A stretch of DNA of 64,000 nt from Gammaproteobacteria bacterium (GTDB lineage Bacteria; Pseudomonadota; Gammaproteobacteria; Steroidobacterales; Woeseiaceae). Both the position numbers and the translations under genes were made by a program. The DNA lies in assembly GCA_029884165.1 (NCBI GenBank), contig JAOUIH010000011.1:1-64000 (forward strand), in the 5' to 3' direction. Numbering within the stretch: position 1 is the first letter of the stretch; the number at the start of each line of letters is the position of its first letter. Below are positions 19,770 through 27,935 of this stretch, in pieces. The notes beneath the pieces were generated by a model that was given only the letters and a program-made list of their open reading frames with translations, had not been told where the DNA came from and did no database searches.

Positions 19770-20483
19770 TCAGCCTTCTCCCGCGCGACGGCCTTCCAGC
19801 GCGAGCGCGACGGCGCACTCGGCATGAATCGCCGTCGTATCGTAAAGTTTCACGGTCGTGTCTGCCTGTTTTACGAGGAGACCGATTTCCGTGCAGCCGA
19901 GGATCACCGCCTCGGCGCCGCGTTGCGCCAGCCGGTCGATAATGTCGAGATAGCCAGAGCGCGATGCCGACTCGACTCGCCCGAGGCACAGCTCGTCGTA
20001 AATCACCCGGTGTACGACGGCGCGGTCGGCGGCCTCCGGCACCAGGACATCGAGTCCGAAACGCTCCGCGAGCCGGCCCTTGTAAAACTCCTGTTCCATG
20101 GTGAATGCCGTTCCGAGAAGGCCGACCCGGCGCAAGCCGTCGGCGACGAGCGCCTCACCGGTCGCGTCGGCGATGTGGAGCAAGGGTATCGATACGGCCG
20201 CTTCGACCTGCGGCGCAACACGGTGCATCGTGTTCGTGCAGATCAGCAGGAACTCGGCGCCGGCACCCTGTACGCGCCGCGCGGCGTCGACCAGGATCGT
20301 CGCCGTACCGTCCCAGTCGCCGGCATGCTGGAGCTGCTCGATCGGCTGGAAATCGACGCTGTACAGCGCGATCTGCGCCGAGTGCAGGCCGCCCAGCTCC
20401 CGTTTCACGCCTTCGTTGATCGCGCGATAGTAGCCGGCCGTGCTTTCCCAGCTCATGCCCCCGATGAGGCCGATCGTTTTCAT
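19770..20483 (-). CDS. Aspartate/glutamate racemase family protein
   Basis: A 237-residue two-domain racemase: N-terminal IGLIGGMSWESTAGYYRAINEGVKRELGG, first catalytic Cys in LLICTNTMHRVAP, second in AVILGCTEIGLLVK. Together these match PLP-independent aspartate racemases (GGMSWEST is diagnostic). It would interconvert L- and D-Asp or a related amino acid. The methyltransferase-like gene follows immediately, with its start about two bases from this stop. Confidence 0.93.
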   Translation of the reverse strand: MKTIGLIGGMSWESTAGYYRAINEGVKRELGGLHSAQIALYSVDFQPIEQLQHAGDWDGTATILVDAARRVQGAGAEFLLICTNTMHRVAPQVEAAVSIPLLHIADATGEALVADGLRRVGLLGTAFTMEQEFYKGRLAERFGLDVLVPEAADRAVVHRVIYDELCLGRVESASRSGYLDIIDRLAQRGAEAVILGCTEIGLLVKQADTTVKLYDTTAIHAECAVALALEGRRAGEG

Positions 20484-20568
20484 GCGGAACCCGATGGCGC
20501 GGAAGTGGGGGTGGATTATCGTCCGCTTCGTCGGGCGGCGGCAACCACGGACCGTGCCGCCCGTGGTT

Positions 20569-20946
20569 TCAGTTGCGGCAGGGCCTTGGATCCTCGACGA
20601 CCAGGCCGTTGCCGAGATTGATGCTGACAGCGACGTCGCCCTGTCCGCTGCCGTTCAGGCAGAGCCAGAGGTAGCCGGCGCGGCTGGCGTCCGGCCGGAT
20701 ATTGTCGGCGCCAATGGCCTCGCCGCCATTCGCGACCCGGCCTTCGTAGATGAGTCCGTTGTCGACGCCCTTGCGGCGTATGCGCACCAGTCCCGGCGCG
20801 TCGTCCGACTCGCCCCGGGCGGCCTCGACGAAGAGCGTCTGGCGGCCGGCTTCCAGCGTCTCGACCAGGCGGTAGTCGGGGCCACCGGGGCCGCAGGCCG
20901 TCAGCACAAGGCCGGTGATCGTCAACAGGCAGGCGTGTCGCGTCAT
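20569..20946 (-). CDS. Putative lipoprotein, unknown
   Basis: A 125-residue protein with a signal peptide and lipobox (VLTAC, Cys18). The rest is polar: FVEAARGESDDAPGLVRIRRKGVDNGLIYEGRV-like content, with a Cys near the C-terminus (CRN). No family recognised. The start at 20946 gives MTRHACLLTITGLVLTACGP. It stands alone between the racemase and the following membrane-protein gene. Confidence 0.68.
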   Translation of the reverse strand: MTRHACLLTITGLVLTACGPGGPDYRLVETLEAGRQTLFVEAARGESDDAPGLVRIRRKGVDNGLIYEGRVANGGEAIGADNIRPDASRAGYLWLCLNGSGQGDVAVSINLGNGLVVEDPRPCRN

Positions 20947-21005
20947 GCGCGGATGATCCCACAAACGCAACCGGCCGGGGGGCGCCCCGGCCGTCAGGGC
21001 GCGAC

Positions 21006-21392
21006 TCATGCGGAGGAGCGGGGCGACCGGAACAGCGTAAGGCCGAACCATGCGCTGTAGATCACGTAGACGAGCAGCATGGCGAGAATTTCCGGCCGGC
21101 CCATCCAGCCGGCCGCCGAGCGGATCAGGGTCGCGCCGACGACGACGAAGTGCAGGAAATTGCCCATAGCGATCGGCCGGCTGTAGATGCCGCCGATCGC
21201 GTTGCCGCGCGCCATCCAGTTCAGGTAGGCAAAGCCGAGATACAGGGCGCCCGCGATCTCGGTAATCAGCACCACGGCGCCGTGAGGCGCGACGTCGAAA
21301 TGCCGCAGGAGTTCCTGCGGCGCGAACGTTGCCACCAGCCCCAGCGCGGCCATGAACGCTGCGCTGCTGCCCATCATCAACCGGGTCTGCAT
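21006..21392 (-). CDS. Four-helix membrane protein, unknown
   Basis: A 128-residue hydrophobic protein with segments AAFMAALGLVATFAP, VVLITEIAGALYLGFAYLNWM, MGNFLHFVVVGATLI and ILAMLLVYVIYSAWFGLTLF. The motif YLGFAYLNWMARGNAIGGIYSRPI may be diagnostic but I do not know the family name. The gene lies 11 bases downstream of cutA's stop. The start at 21392 begins MQTRLMMGSS. Confidence 0.72.
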   Translation of the reverse strand: MQTRLMMGSSAAFMAALGLVATFAPQELLRHFDVAPHGAVVLITEIAGALYLGFAYLNWMARGNAIGGIYSRPIAMGNFLHFVVVGATLIRSAAGWMGRPEILAMLLVYVIYSAWFGLTLFRSPRSSA

Positions 21393-21403
21393 CCCTCTCT
21401 CCC

Positions 21404-21724
21404 TTACGAATCGACCGAATCGAGTATCCAGTCGCGGTAGGCCTCGAAGGCGTACTCCATGGCGAACGCGTGGATTGCGGGCAACTCGTAGGGGTGCAGC
21501 TGCAGTATCGCCTCCTCGATTGCACCCCACGCGGATTCCGCAGTCTTGAACAGCACGCGGTATTCGTCCTCGTTTTGCAGCTTGCCCTTCCACGTGTAGA
21601 AACTTTCTATCCTCGAAACCTGCGCGCAGGCTGCGAGCCGGCGCTCGACGATCGCGCTGGCCAGCTCCCGCGCGTCGTCGGCGGTGCCGAGGGTCGTTAC
21701 AACGGCGATCGTTCGTTCGCTCAC
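21404..21724 (-). CDS. cutA: CutA divalent-cation tolerance protein
   Basis: A 106-residue trimeric CutA homologue: IAVVTTLGTADDARELASAIVERRLAACAQV, then SFYTWKGKLQNEDEYRVLFKT and HPYELPAI. The motif RLAACAQV and YELPAI are diagnostic. CutA1 was named for copper tolerance in E. coli but its mechanism is unclear. Translation starts at a GTG at 21724 with a strong GGAGGTG site upstream; there is no ATG in a suitable position. Confidence 0.95.
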   Translation of the reverse strand: MSERTIAVVTTLGTADDARELASAIVERRLAACAQVSRIESFYTWKGKLQNEDEYRVLFKTAESAWGAIEEAILQLHPYELPAIHAFAMEYAFEAYRDWILDSVDS

Positions 21725-21728
21725 GTCG

Positions 21729-22130
21729 TCACCTCCACCGGCCGGCCAACGCCAGCGCATGCCCGGCAACCAGTATGTCGAAGCCGACACACAGCGCCGG
21801 GTACCACCCGGGCGCATAGCCGGGATGGCTCACCGGGTGCAGCAGCAGGTCCCAGGCGACGTGCGCGAGCCAGCCGGCCGCCAGCAGCCAGGTGCCCCAG
21901 CGCACGCCGGCCACGGCAAGCGTTGCGAAGCCGACAGTGGCGGCGGTCTCCAGCAGGATCGCAGACGGCCCGCCGTTCAGCACCGCCAGGACCGCGTAGA
22001 CGAGCGCCGCGATGACGAGCCCCGCGGCAAGCGGGACGGGCGGTCGCCGGTGACGCTGCACGAGCCACAGGTACGGGACCGCCAGCACGGCGCCCAGCAG
22101 CACGGCCACGACGAACTCTCGCTCCAGCAT
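21729..22130 (-). CDS. Membrane protein, possibly DUF6010-like
   Basis: A 133-residue hydrophobic protein with four or five helices: FVVAVLLGAVLAVPYLWLV, AAGLVIAALVYAVLAVL, WLLAAGWLAHVAWDLLLHPVS and ALCVGFDILVAGHALALAG. The AHVAWDLLLHP motif recalls DUF6010 proteins. Function unknown. Its stop lies four bases before the GTG of cutA, whose Shine-Dalgarno it contains, so the two are likely co-translated. Confidence 0.68.
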   Translation of the reverse strand: MLEREFVVAVLLGAVLAVPYLWLVQRHRRPPVPLAAGLVIAALVYAVLAVLNGGPSAILLETAATVGFATLAVAGVRWGTWLLAAGWLAHVAWDLLLHPVSHPGYAPGWYPALCVGFDILVAGHALALAGRWR

Positions 22131-22151
22131 CGGAGGATCTCCTGCCTGGCA

Positions 22152-22505
22152 TCAGCCGCCCCAGCGGCTACGGAACACGAAGAATACCGCGCCCAGCATG
22201 CACAGCGCCGCCCACAGGTAGTCGAGCTTCAGCGGTTCGCGGAGATAGAACCATGCGAAGGGCACGAACACGGTGAGCGTGATGACTTCCTGCAGGATTT
22301 TCAGCTGGCCGATCGTCATGACCGAGTAGCCGATGCGATTCGCCGGCACCTGCAGCATGTATTCGAAGAATGCGACGCCCCAGCTCACCAGCGCCGCGAG
22401 TATCCACGGCTTGTGGTTGAGCGCCTTCAGGTGGGCGTACCAGGCGAAGGTCATGAACACGTTGCTCAGCGTGAGCAGGGCGACAGTCAGGAAAACGGGG
22501 CGCAT
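22152..22505 (-). CDS. DUF486/DMT-superfamily membrane protein
   Basis: A 117-residue membrane protein with four helices and the DUF486 core: LLTLSNVFMTFAWYAHLK, LVSWGVAFFEYMLQVPANRIGY, QLKILQEVITLTVFVPFAWFYLREPLKLDYLWAALCMLGAVFFVF. FMTFAWY and the FEYxLQVPANRIG segment are diagnostic. It resembles half of a drug/metabolite transporter, and may dimerise. Substrate unknown. Confidence 0.92.
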   Translation of the reverse strand: MRPVFLTVALLTLSNVFMTFAWYAHLKALNHKPWILAALVSWGVAFFEYMLQVPANRIGYSVMTIGQLKILQEVITLTVFVPFAWFYLREPLKLDYLWAALCMLGAVFFVFRSRWGG

Positions 22506-22564
22506 CTGTGTAACACCCGGGTGGGAACGGTGGACAACGCGGCCGGTCCGCGGCCTGCCGCCGG

Positions 22565-23266
22565 TCAGCGCAATTCTACACTGCCGCGCGGGCCCTCGAT
22601 CACCGCGACCAGGGCGGGCTCCGGCCCCGCGTCGACCGACATGTCGATGCCGACGGCAAGCAGCTGCTCCCGGACGCTGGCCGCCTGCGGGTGCTCGGCG
22701 CGCAGGGCGACGAGGCGGGCACCGCCCGGCGCCGACGCGGACGGATGCGGCGAGTCTCCCCAGTCGATGAAGAAGGGCACCAGCCCGTCGGCGATCACGG
22801 TCTCCGGCGCCGTGTACTGCCAGGACAGCAACACGCCGTCCGGGCGCATGCGCGCGCCATCGGCGACCGGCCCCAGCGCCACTCCCTGTTCCAGGGCCTG
22901 CCGGCGCAGCACCGCAAGCTCGCTGCCGCTGGCGGCCCAGGTCACGAGGCGCGGGCCGGCGAGCCCGTCGATGCCGAAAACGCGGGCTCCAGCCGGTTCC
23001 GGCTGTTCCGGGTCCGGCCCGATGATCTCGAGGTAGATGCCCGGCCCGAGCGCGACCAGCGCGTTGCGCGTCCCGCCGCCCGGATGCCGCCCGCCCTGTA
23101 TGGCCCGTACGCCGAGCAGCGCCTCTATCCGCGCGATGCCGAGCTCGAGGTCCGGAACCGCATAGACAAGGTGGTCGACTCTCGCAACCGCGCGGTCCTG
23201 GCCGGGCGCGGGACCGGCGTTCAAGACGAGCAGCGCTGCAGCCGCCGCGAGCAGGGATGGTCGCAT
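22565..23266 (-). CDS. Exported VOC/glyoxalase-like protein
   Basis: A 233-residue protein with a signal peptide (LLAAAAALLVLNAGPAPGQ) followed by a glyoxalase-type domain: ARVDHLVYAVPDLELGIARIEALLGVRAIQGGRHPGGGTRNALVALGPGIYLEIIGPDPEQ. The pattern resembles glyoxalase_3-type proteins. The C-terminal half contains WGDSPHPSASAPGGARLVALRAEHP and is less conserved. The start at 23266 begins the signal peptide. Export of a VOC protein is unusual; the role is unknown. Confidence 0.8.
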   Translation of the reverse strand: MRPSLLAAAAALLVLNAGPAPGQDRAVARVDHLVYAVPDLELGIARIEALLGVRAIQGGRHPGGGTRNALVALGPGIYLEIIGPDPEQPEPAGARVFGIDGLAGPRLVTWAASGSELAVLRRQALEQGVALGPVADGARMRPDGVLLSWQYTAPETVIADGLVPFFIDWGDSPHPSASAPGGARLVALRAEHPQAASVREQLLAVGIDMSVDAGPEPALVAVIEGPRGSVELR

Positions 23267-23300
23267 GTCGATCTCCGTTGCATGTGCAGGCGCTCGCCGC

Positions 23301-23771
23301 TTAGGGTGCGGGCCGGGCGACGAAGCGCCCGAGGTTCTCGCCGCCCAGGCGATGCGCGTAATTGAAGAATCCCTCGGCCCGGTCGGCATACAGGTCGCCG
23401 ACCAGCCGATGGCCCGCCGAGCAGGTCGTCGATGTCAGGTCCACCACCAGCCAGGGACCGACGATCCGGAACGCCGGGTTCTTGACGACGCCGATGCCGA
23501 GGTCGAGCCGGTCGTCAATGATAACGGCGCGGCGCCAGCCGGGCTCACCGCAGGATCGGCTGGGCCGGCTCGTCAGCCGCAAGGTAAGCCGGCCGAGCGG
23601 GCGCTCGTCCGGGTCCGTGATCTCGAATTCCCAGTCGGCCGCCCGGCGCCAGGACTCGGGAGTCGTCGCGGACGTATAGGGCGCCGGATCCGGCGGCGTC
23701 GCGCAGGCCGCGATCAATACGAGCTGGATCGCAAGTATGGAAGCGCCGGGAAGACGTCGTCGCGTTTGCAT
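23301..23771 (-). CDS. Putative lipoprotein, unknown
   Basis: A 156-residue protein with signal peptide and lipobox (IAACA, Cys23). The mature part has WEFEITDPDERPLGRLTLRLTSRPSRSCGEPGWRRAV-like content and FRIVGPWLVVDLTSTTCSAGHRLVG, containing two cysteines that could pair. No family recognised. It begins a short leftward stretch with the VOC gene downstream. Confidence 0.7.
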   Translation of the reverse strand: MQTRRRLPGASILAIQLVLIAACATPPDPAPYTSATTPESWRRAADWEFEITDPDERPLGRLTLRLTSRPSRSCGEPGWRRAVIIDDRLDLGIGVVKNPAFRIVGPWLVVDLTSTTCSAGHRLVGDLYADRAEGFFNYAHRLGGENLGRFVARPAP

Positions 23772-23790
23772 GTCTCGCCTTCGTGCCCGC

Positions 23791-24285
23791 CTACGGGCAG
23801 GCCCTGCCCTCGCAGTACAGCGCGACGAACAGCTCGGAACGGAGCTTCCAGCGGCCATCGGTCTTGCGCCACATCGCCATGTAGCGCCCGCCGGTTCGGA
23901 CGTCGCCGTCGTCGGTCTGCCAGGTGCCCGTCCAGCGGCCGGTCTCGGCGGCAAGCGGATAGTCCGCGCTCAGCTCTATCGCCTCGGTGTTCCGCACGTA
24001 CAGGAGCCCGTCCCGGCTGGCAAACATGCTCGTCCAGACGTCCCGCTCCTCCTCCTGTCCGCGCGCGAATACGCCCAGGCTGGTCGTCACCTGGTAGTCG
24101 GAATCCATCGCGCCGATGATGCCGTCGACGTCGTGCCGGGCAATGGCGGCGTTCGATTCGGCCCGGGCTGCCCGGATGAGCTGCTCGTCACCGGCGTCTG
24201 CAACGGTCAGCATGGCGGCGCACAGCAGACCCAGGCCGGCTCCGGCCGACGTGCATACGCGCCTGAAAAGCTGCGACTGTCTCAT
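23791..24285 (-). CDS. Exported NTF2-like (DUF4440-type) protein
   Basis: A 164-residue protein with an N-terminal hydrophobic signal (VCTSAGAGLGLLCAAMLTVADA) and an NTF2-like fold: LIRAARAESNAAIARHDVDGIIGAMDSDYQVTTS, TGTWQTDDGDVRTGGRYMAMWRKTDGRWKLRSELFVALYCEG. The WRKTDGRWKL motif is typical of SnoaL/DUF4440 proteins. No catalytic residues can be assigned. A similar fold occurs at 25541. The start at 24285 begins the signal peptide. Confidence 0.8.
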   Translation of the reverse strand: MRQSQLFRRVCTSAGAGLGLLCAAMLTVADAGDEQLIRAARAESNAAIARHDVDGIIGAMDSDYQVTTSLGVFARGQEEERDVWTSMFASRDGLLYVRNTEAIELSADYPLAAETGRWTGTWQTDDGDVRTGGRYMAMWRKTDGRWKLRSELFVALYCEGRACP

Positions 24286-24510
24286 GATCCCTGCTCCGTC
24301 CGGATTCCGGCGCCATGTTACGGCAGCCGTCATCGATCATGCACGCGCAAAGCGATCTCCCGGCCCCGGGGCGACGACGAGCGCGGGTAGCGGCCCGTAC
24401 GGCAGCCGCGCAAGCGAGACCGGCTTACGCCTCGACCGCCATGCATCGTACACTCGCTGGCTCCCGGTCGACGCAAGGCCGATCGATCAACGGCACCGGC
24501 CGCAGGACGG

Positions 24511-24999
24511 ATGATTTCCATGACCGCTCGCAACTACCTCGACCGCATCGAAGCCGCCTACCAGGGGGAGGTATACGGCGAGGCCATGTACCTGGCGATC
24601 GCAGCCGCCCGGCCCGACCCGGACCATGCCTGGAAGTGGCGCGTGCTGGCGCAACAGGAGATCGAAACGAAGGATGCAATGCGTGTCCTGGTCGCGGCCC
24701 ACGGCGGCGAGACGCGCGAACTGGACGCCTCAAGCGAAGCCGGGCTGGCCGCCGCCGGAGCTTATGCCCCGCTGCCGTGGCCCGAGCTGATGCGGCGCTT
24801 CTCCGACGCGCTCGACGACGATATCGCCGAGTACTCGGATCTCGAAAAGGACTGCCCGCCGGCCGATGCCGCGACCCTGAAACGCCTTACGCTGCACGAG
24901 CTTCTGACCAAGGAATTCTGCGAACTCGAGCTGGCCGGACGCGGCGACAAGTCGCTACGCGCGATCCTCGCATCGCTCGAGCACCCGCCGCCGCGCTGA
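24511..24999 (+). CDS. Ferritin-like (rubrerythrin-type) diiron protein
   Basis: A 162-residue helical protein with the pattern of ferritin-like diiron proteins: YLDRIEAAYQGEVYGEAMYLAIAAARPDP at the start, QQEIETKDAMRVLV in the middle and LTKEFCELELAGRG at the end. Glu in QGEVYGEAMY, EIETKDAM and ELL-KEFCELE could form the metal site. It is one of the few rightward genes in this stretch and is divergent from the NTF2-like gene at 23791. It converges with the GNAT gene at 25004, four bases apart. Start 24520 (MTARNYL) is an alternative. Confidence 0.7.
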   Translation: MISMTARNYLDRIEAAYQGEVYGEAMYLAIAAARPDPDHAWKWRVLAQQEIETKDAMRVLVAAHGGETRELDASSEAGLAAAGAYAPLPWPELMRRFSDALDDDIAEYSDLEKDCPPADAATLKRLTLHELLTKEFCELELAGRGDKSLRAILASLEHPPPR

Positions 25000-25003
25000 G
25001 CAA

Positions 25004-25480
25004 CTACGATTCGGCGGCGAGGCGCCACTCCCAGACCGTGCCGAGTTCGTCGTGCGCGACCGGGCCGATAAAATCGAAACCCAGCTTCTCGAGCACGCGC
25101 GTCGATGCGTTAGCTTCTGGCTCGGTCTGCGCGACGACGCTGATCGACGGCACGGCCGACCGGGCGAGCTCGACCAGTCGCCGGCCCATCTCGGTGGCAA
25201 TGCCCTGCCCCTCGAAATCGGGAAACGTGAAATATGCGATTTCAGTGACGCCGTTGTCGGCCGGGTCGACGAAGGTCGTCGTATTGAACGCGCAGGTACC
25301 GACGATGGCGTCGTCGATGACGGCCAGGTAGCCGATCCACGGCGGCTCGAATCCGGCCGCGGCGTAAAGGTTCGCGGTGTCCTGGCAGACGGCCGCCGCC
25401 ATCTCCGAGAGCACGAGCCCTGCGGCGCCGGGCCTGCCGTCGCTCTCGATGCGCACCAGTCGCAAGTTGTCCATAGCCAT
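25004..25480 (-). CDS. GNAT family N-acetyltransferase
   Basis: A 158-residue acetyltransferase: YLAVIDDAIVGTCAFNTTTFVDPADNGVTEIAYFTFPDFEGQGIATEMGRRLVELA, where FEGQGIATEM is the CoA loop, then SISVVAQTEPEANASTRVLEKLGFDFIG. Start at 25480 (MAMDNLRL) or 25474; a further ATG at 25519 is possible but adds residues without family match. The acceptor is unknown. It converges with the ferritin-like gene. Confidence 0.85.
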   Translation of the reverse strand: MAMDNLRLVRIESDGRPGAAGLVLSEMAAAVCQDTANLYAAAGFEPPWIGYLAVIDDAIVGTCAFNTTTFVDPADNGVTEIAYFTFPDFEGQGIATEMGRRLVELARSAVPSISVVAQTEPEANASTRVLEKLGFDFIGPVAHDELGTVWEWRLAAES

Positions 25481-25540
25481 ACCGTTCAATCGCAGGACTC
25501 CGCCCGCCGGTCCGTGCATGCTGCCGGCGCGCGCCTCGCG

Positions 25541-26032
25541 TCAGTTGTCCCTGTCGACCTGCCGCTGGTATTCCGCGTCGTCGTAGTGGCCGCGCGACTC
25601 CACGATCAGCCCGTCGGCGTCGAGCGTCCATTCCTCGTAGCCGTGGATGTCCACTGCGTTGCCGGTGCCGCCGGGACCGGTATTGGTGCCGGTCCAGTGC
25701 CATCGAAAGACGGCGGTATGGCCGTCCGTCGTCACCTCGTCCAGCCGGACCATCATGTCCGGAAACGCGGTCATGAATTCACCGGCCTTTCGCTCGATGG
25801 CATCGCGACCGACGGCCGGTGCGCCTTCATTGACGATCAGCACTCCATCGTCCGCATAGAACGCCGCCAGTGCCGCCGGGTCCTGGCTGCTCCAGGCCGC
25901 CGCGTAGGCGGTAGCGAACCCGGTCAGCCCGTCACCCTCGGCCGGCGACCGGTCCGGGTTGCAGCCGGCAAACGGTGCAAGCGACAGCGTTGCAAGGGTT
26001 GCCGCAGCCATTGCGCGTAACTGGTTGTTCAT
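25541..26032 (-). CDS. Exported NTF2/SnoaL-like (DUF4440-type) protein
   Basis: A 163-residue protein with a signal peptide containing a lipobox-like FAGC (Cys24), then an NTF2-like fold: FATAYAAAWSSQDPAALAAFYADDGVLIVNEGAPAVGRDAIERKAGEFMTAFPD and VFRWHWTGTNTGPGGTGNAVDIHGYEEWTL. The DPAALAAFYADDG motif is typical of SgcJ/DUF4440 proteins. Probably a lipoprotein. The ligand is unknown. Confidence 0.85.
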   Translation of the reverse strand: MNNQLRAMAAATLATLSLAPFAGCNPDRSPAEGDGLTGFATAYAAAWSSQDPAALAAFYADDGVLIVNEGAPAVGRDAIERKAGEFMTAFPDMMVRLDEVTTDGHTAVFRWHWTGTNTGPGGTGNAVDIHGYEEWTLDADGLIVESRGHYDDAEYQRQVDRDN

Positions 26033-26084
26033 CGATACCTCATCGCCTGGTCTATGGAGGATCCCTGTTGGCCTTGCTACTACG

Positions 26085-27125
26085 TCAGTGCTGCGCGGCC
26101 GCGTCGACGTCGTTGAGGAAACGAATCAGGCCGTTCACGTAGGTCTCCTGATCGTCGTACATCGCCAGGTGGCTGCCCTGCGGGCAATACAGGTACTGCG
26201 CGTTCGGAATCGTGTCCGCCATCCACTGCATGTGAGCCGGGTCCATCGTATCGAACTCGGCGCCGATCACGAGCGTCGGCACCCGTATGTCGACGATCTC
26301 GGCCGTGCGATCCCACTCCTCCAAGGCGCCTTTCGCCCCGAGCTCGCTCGGCCCCTGCATCGGGATGTAAATGTCGTTGTTGATCTTTGCAAACGCGCGG
26401 TTCACGGGATCCGGCCACTGGTCCACCGGCATGCGCAGCACGTGGTCGACGTAATGATGCTGGAACATCAGCTCGGCATAACGCGGATTGCCGTAGTCCT
26501 CGGCCGCCTCCAGTGCCTCGATCTCGGCGAGCACGGCCGGGTCCATCGTCGGCTTCAATACTTCATCGGCGTAGCGATTGTAGGCCGGGATGCTCGCCAT
26601 CATGTTCGAGATGATGAGTCCCTTGAGCTTGTCCTGGTGCGCAAGCGCGTATTCCATCGCAAGTATCCCGCCCCAGGAATGGCCGAGTACGAAAAAGTTA
26701 CCCGCGTCGAGACCCAGCGCGACGCGGACCTGCTCGACCTCGTCGACGAAGCGCGGGATGTTCCACAGCGACGGATCCTGCGGCTGCTCCGAGTAGGCCG
26801 AGCCGAGCTGGTCGTAGTAGTAGTACTCGATGCCGGCGCCGGGCAGGTAGGAATCGAAGGCCTCGAAATATTCGTGCGTGGCACCGGGCCCACCGTGCAG
26901 CAGCAGCAGCTTGATCGTCGGGTTGTTGCCGACACGCTTGGTCCAGACGCGGTAGGTCCCGGACGGCGTCTCGATCGGGATCAGCCGTACGCCGCCGCTC
27001 AGCACGTCGGCGCGGCCGCTGTTGTCGAAATACGAGATCGCCTCGGATGCGGTTTCGTCCCCCGCGTGCGGGGCACAGGCGGCCAGCAGCGCCGCTACGG
27101 CCGCGACCGTCAATATTCTATGCAT
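26085..27125 (-). CDS. Proline iminopeptidase-family alpha/beta hydrolase, lipoprotein
   Basis: A 346-residue alpha/beta hydrolase with lipobox LLAAC (Cys17). The hydrolase features are LLLLHGGPGATHEYFEAF (oxyanion HGGPG), YYYDQLGSAYS, nucleophile elbow GHSWGGILAMEYAL (Ser), VIGAEFDTMDP (Asp) and PQGSHLAMYDD (His). HGGPG with DQxGxG-like DQLGSAYS fits proline iminopeptidase-type enzymes (peptidase family S33). It is predicted to act outside the cytoplasm on short peptides, but the substrate is unproven. Confidence 0.93.
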   Translation of the reverse strand: MHRILTVAAVAALLAACAPHAGDETASEAISYFDNSGRADVLSGGVRLIPIETPSGTYRVWTKRVGNNPTIKLLLLHGGPGATHEYFEAFDSYLPGAGIEYYYYDQLGSAYSEQPQDPSLWNIPRFVDEVEQVRVALGLDAGNFFVLGHSWGGILAMEYALAHQDKLKGLIISNMMASIPAYNRYADEVLKPTMDPAVLAEIEALEAAEDYGNPRYAELMFQHHYVDHVLRMPVDQWPDPVNRAFAKINNDIYIPMQGPSELGAKGALEEWDRTAEIVDIRVPTLVIGAEFDTMDPAHMQWMADTIPNAQYLYCPQGSHLAMYDDQETYVNGLIRFLNDVDAAAQH

Positions 27126-27201
27126 GACATTCTCCTCGAAATTTCAATAGGCCTGTCCGATGCTGCGGCGCCCGGTCCGGGAGGCGTGCGAGCCCGACGC
27201 T

Positions 27202-27891
27202 TCAGGCGACCACGCCGAAAAGCCTGCCGACCGCGGCCGTTGCGGCCATGGCCAGCGCGCCCCAGAACATGACGCGCAGCATGCCCCGCAATATCCCGGC
27301 ACCGCCGGCTCGAGCCGCGACCCCGCCGAGCGTGCCGAGAAACACGAGCGACAGGCCCCCGACTGCCGGTATCACGCTGGCGGTCGGCACGATCCACGCC
27401 GTCAACAGGGGCAGGGCCGCGCCGACCGTGAACGTCAATGCCGAGGAGAACGCGGCCTGCACGGGCCGCGCCCGCGCGCTCTCGGTAATCCCGATCTCGT
27501 CGCGGGCATGGGCCGCCAGCGCGTCGTGCGCCATCAGTTCCTCGGCCACCTGCCGCGCCAATGCGCTCGACAGGCCCCTGTCCACGTAGATGCCAGCAAG
27601 CTCGCGCTTTTCGAATTCGACATTCTCCTCCAGCGACTTTCTTTCGAGTTCGAGGTCTGCCTGCTCGGTGTCGGACTGCGAACTGACGGAGACATATTCA
27701 CCGGCCGCCATCGACATCGCTCCGGCCACGAGGCCGGCGACGCCGGCCAGCAGGATGTCGCCCTGCCCCGTGCCGGCGGCAGCGACACCGATAATCAGGC
27801 TCGCCGTCGACACGATGCCGTCGTTGGCGCCGAGCACGGCGGCACGGAGCCAGCCGATGCGATGCGCGCGGTGAACTTCGTGGTGCGTCAT
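27202..27891 (-). CDS. VIT1/CCC1 family metal transporter
   Basis: A 229-residue membrane protein of the vacuolar iron transporter family: GWLRAAVLGANDGIVSTASLIIGVAAAGTG, AGLVAGAMSMAAGEYVSVSSQSDTEQADLELERKSLEEN, and a C-terminal bundle ending LGTLGGVAARAGGAGILRGMLRVMFWGALAMAATAAVGRLFG. The Asp of GANDGIV, AGEYVSVSSQ and the Glu-rich cytoplasmic segment between TM2 and TM3 are the metal-binding hallmarks. Substrate is probably Fe2+ or Mn2+. Start at 27891 (MTHHEVHRAHRIG). Confidence 0.95.
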   Translation of the reverse strand: MTHHEVHRAHRIGWLRAAVLGANDGIVSTASLIIGVAAAGTGQGDILLAGVAGLVAGAMSMAAGEYVSVSSQSDTEQADLELERKSLEENVEFEKRELAGIYVDRGLSSALARQVAEELMAHDALAAHARDEIGITESARARPVQAAFSSALTFTVGAALPLLTAWIVPTASVIPAVGGLSLVFLGTLGGVAARAGGAGILRGMLRVMFWGALAMAATAAVGRLFGVVA

Positions 27892-27935
27892 CGGGAAATT
27901 CCGGTCTCCGGTTGCAAGTGCCGTGCCCTGCGCCG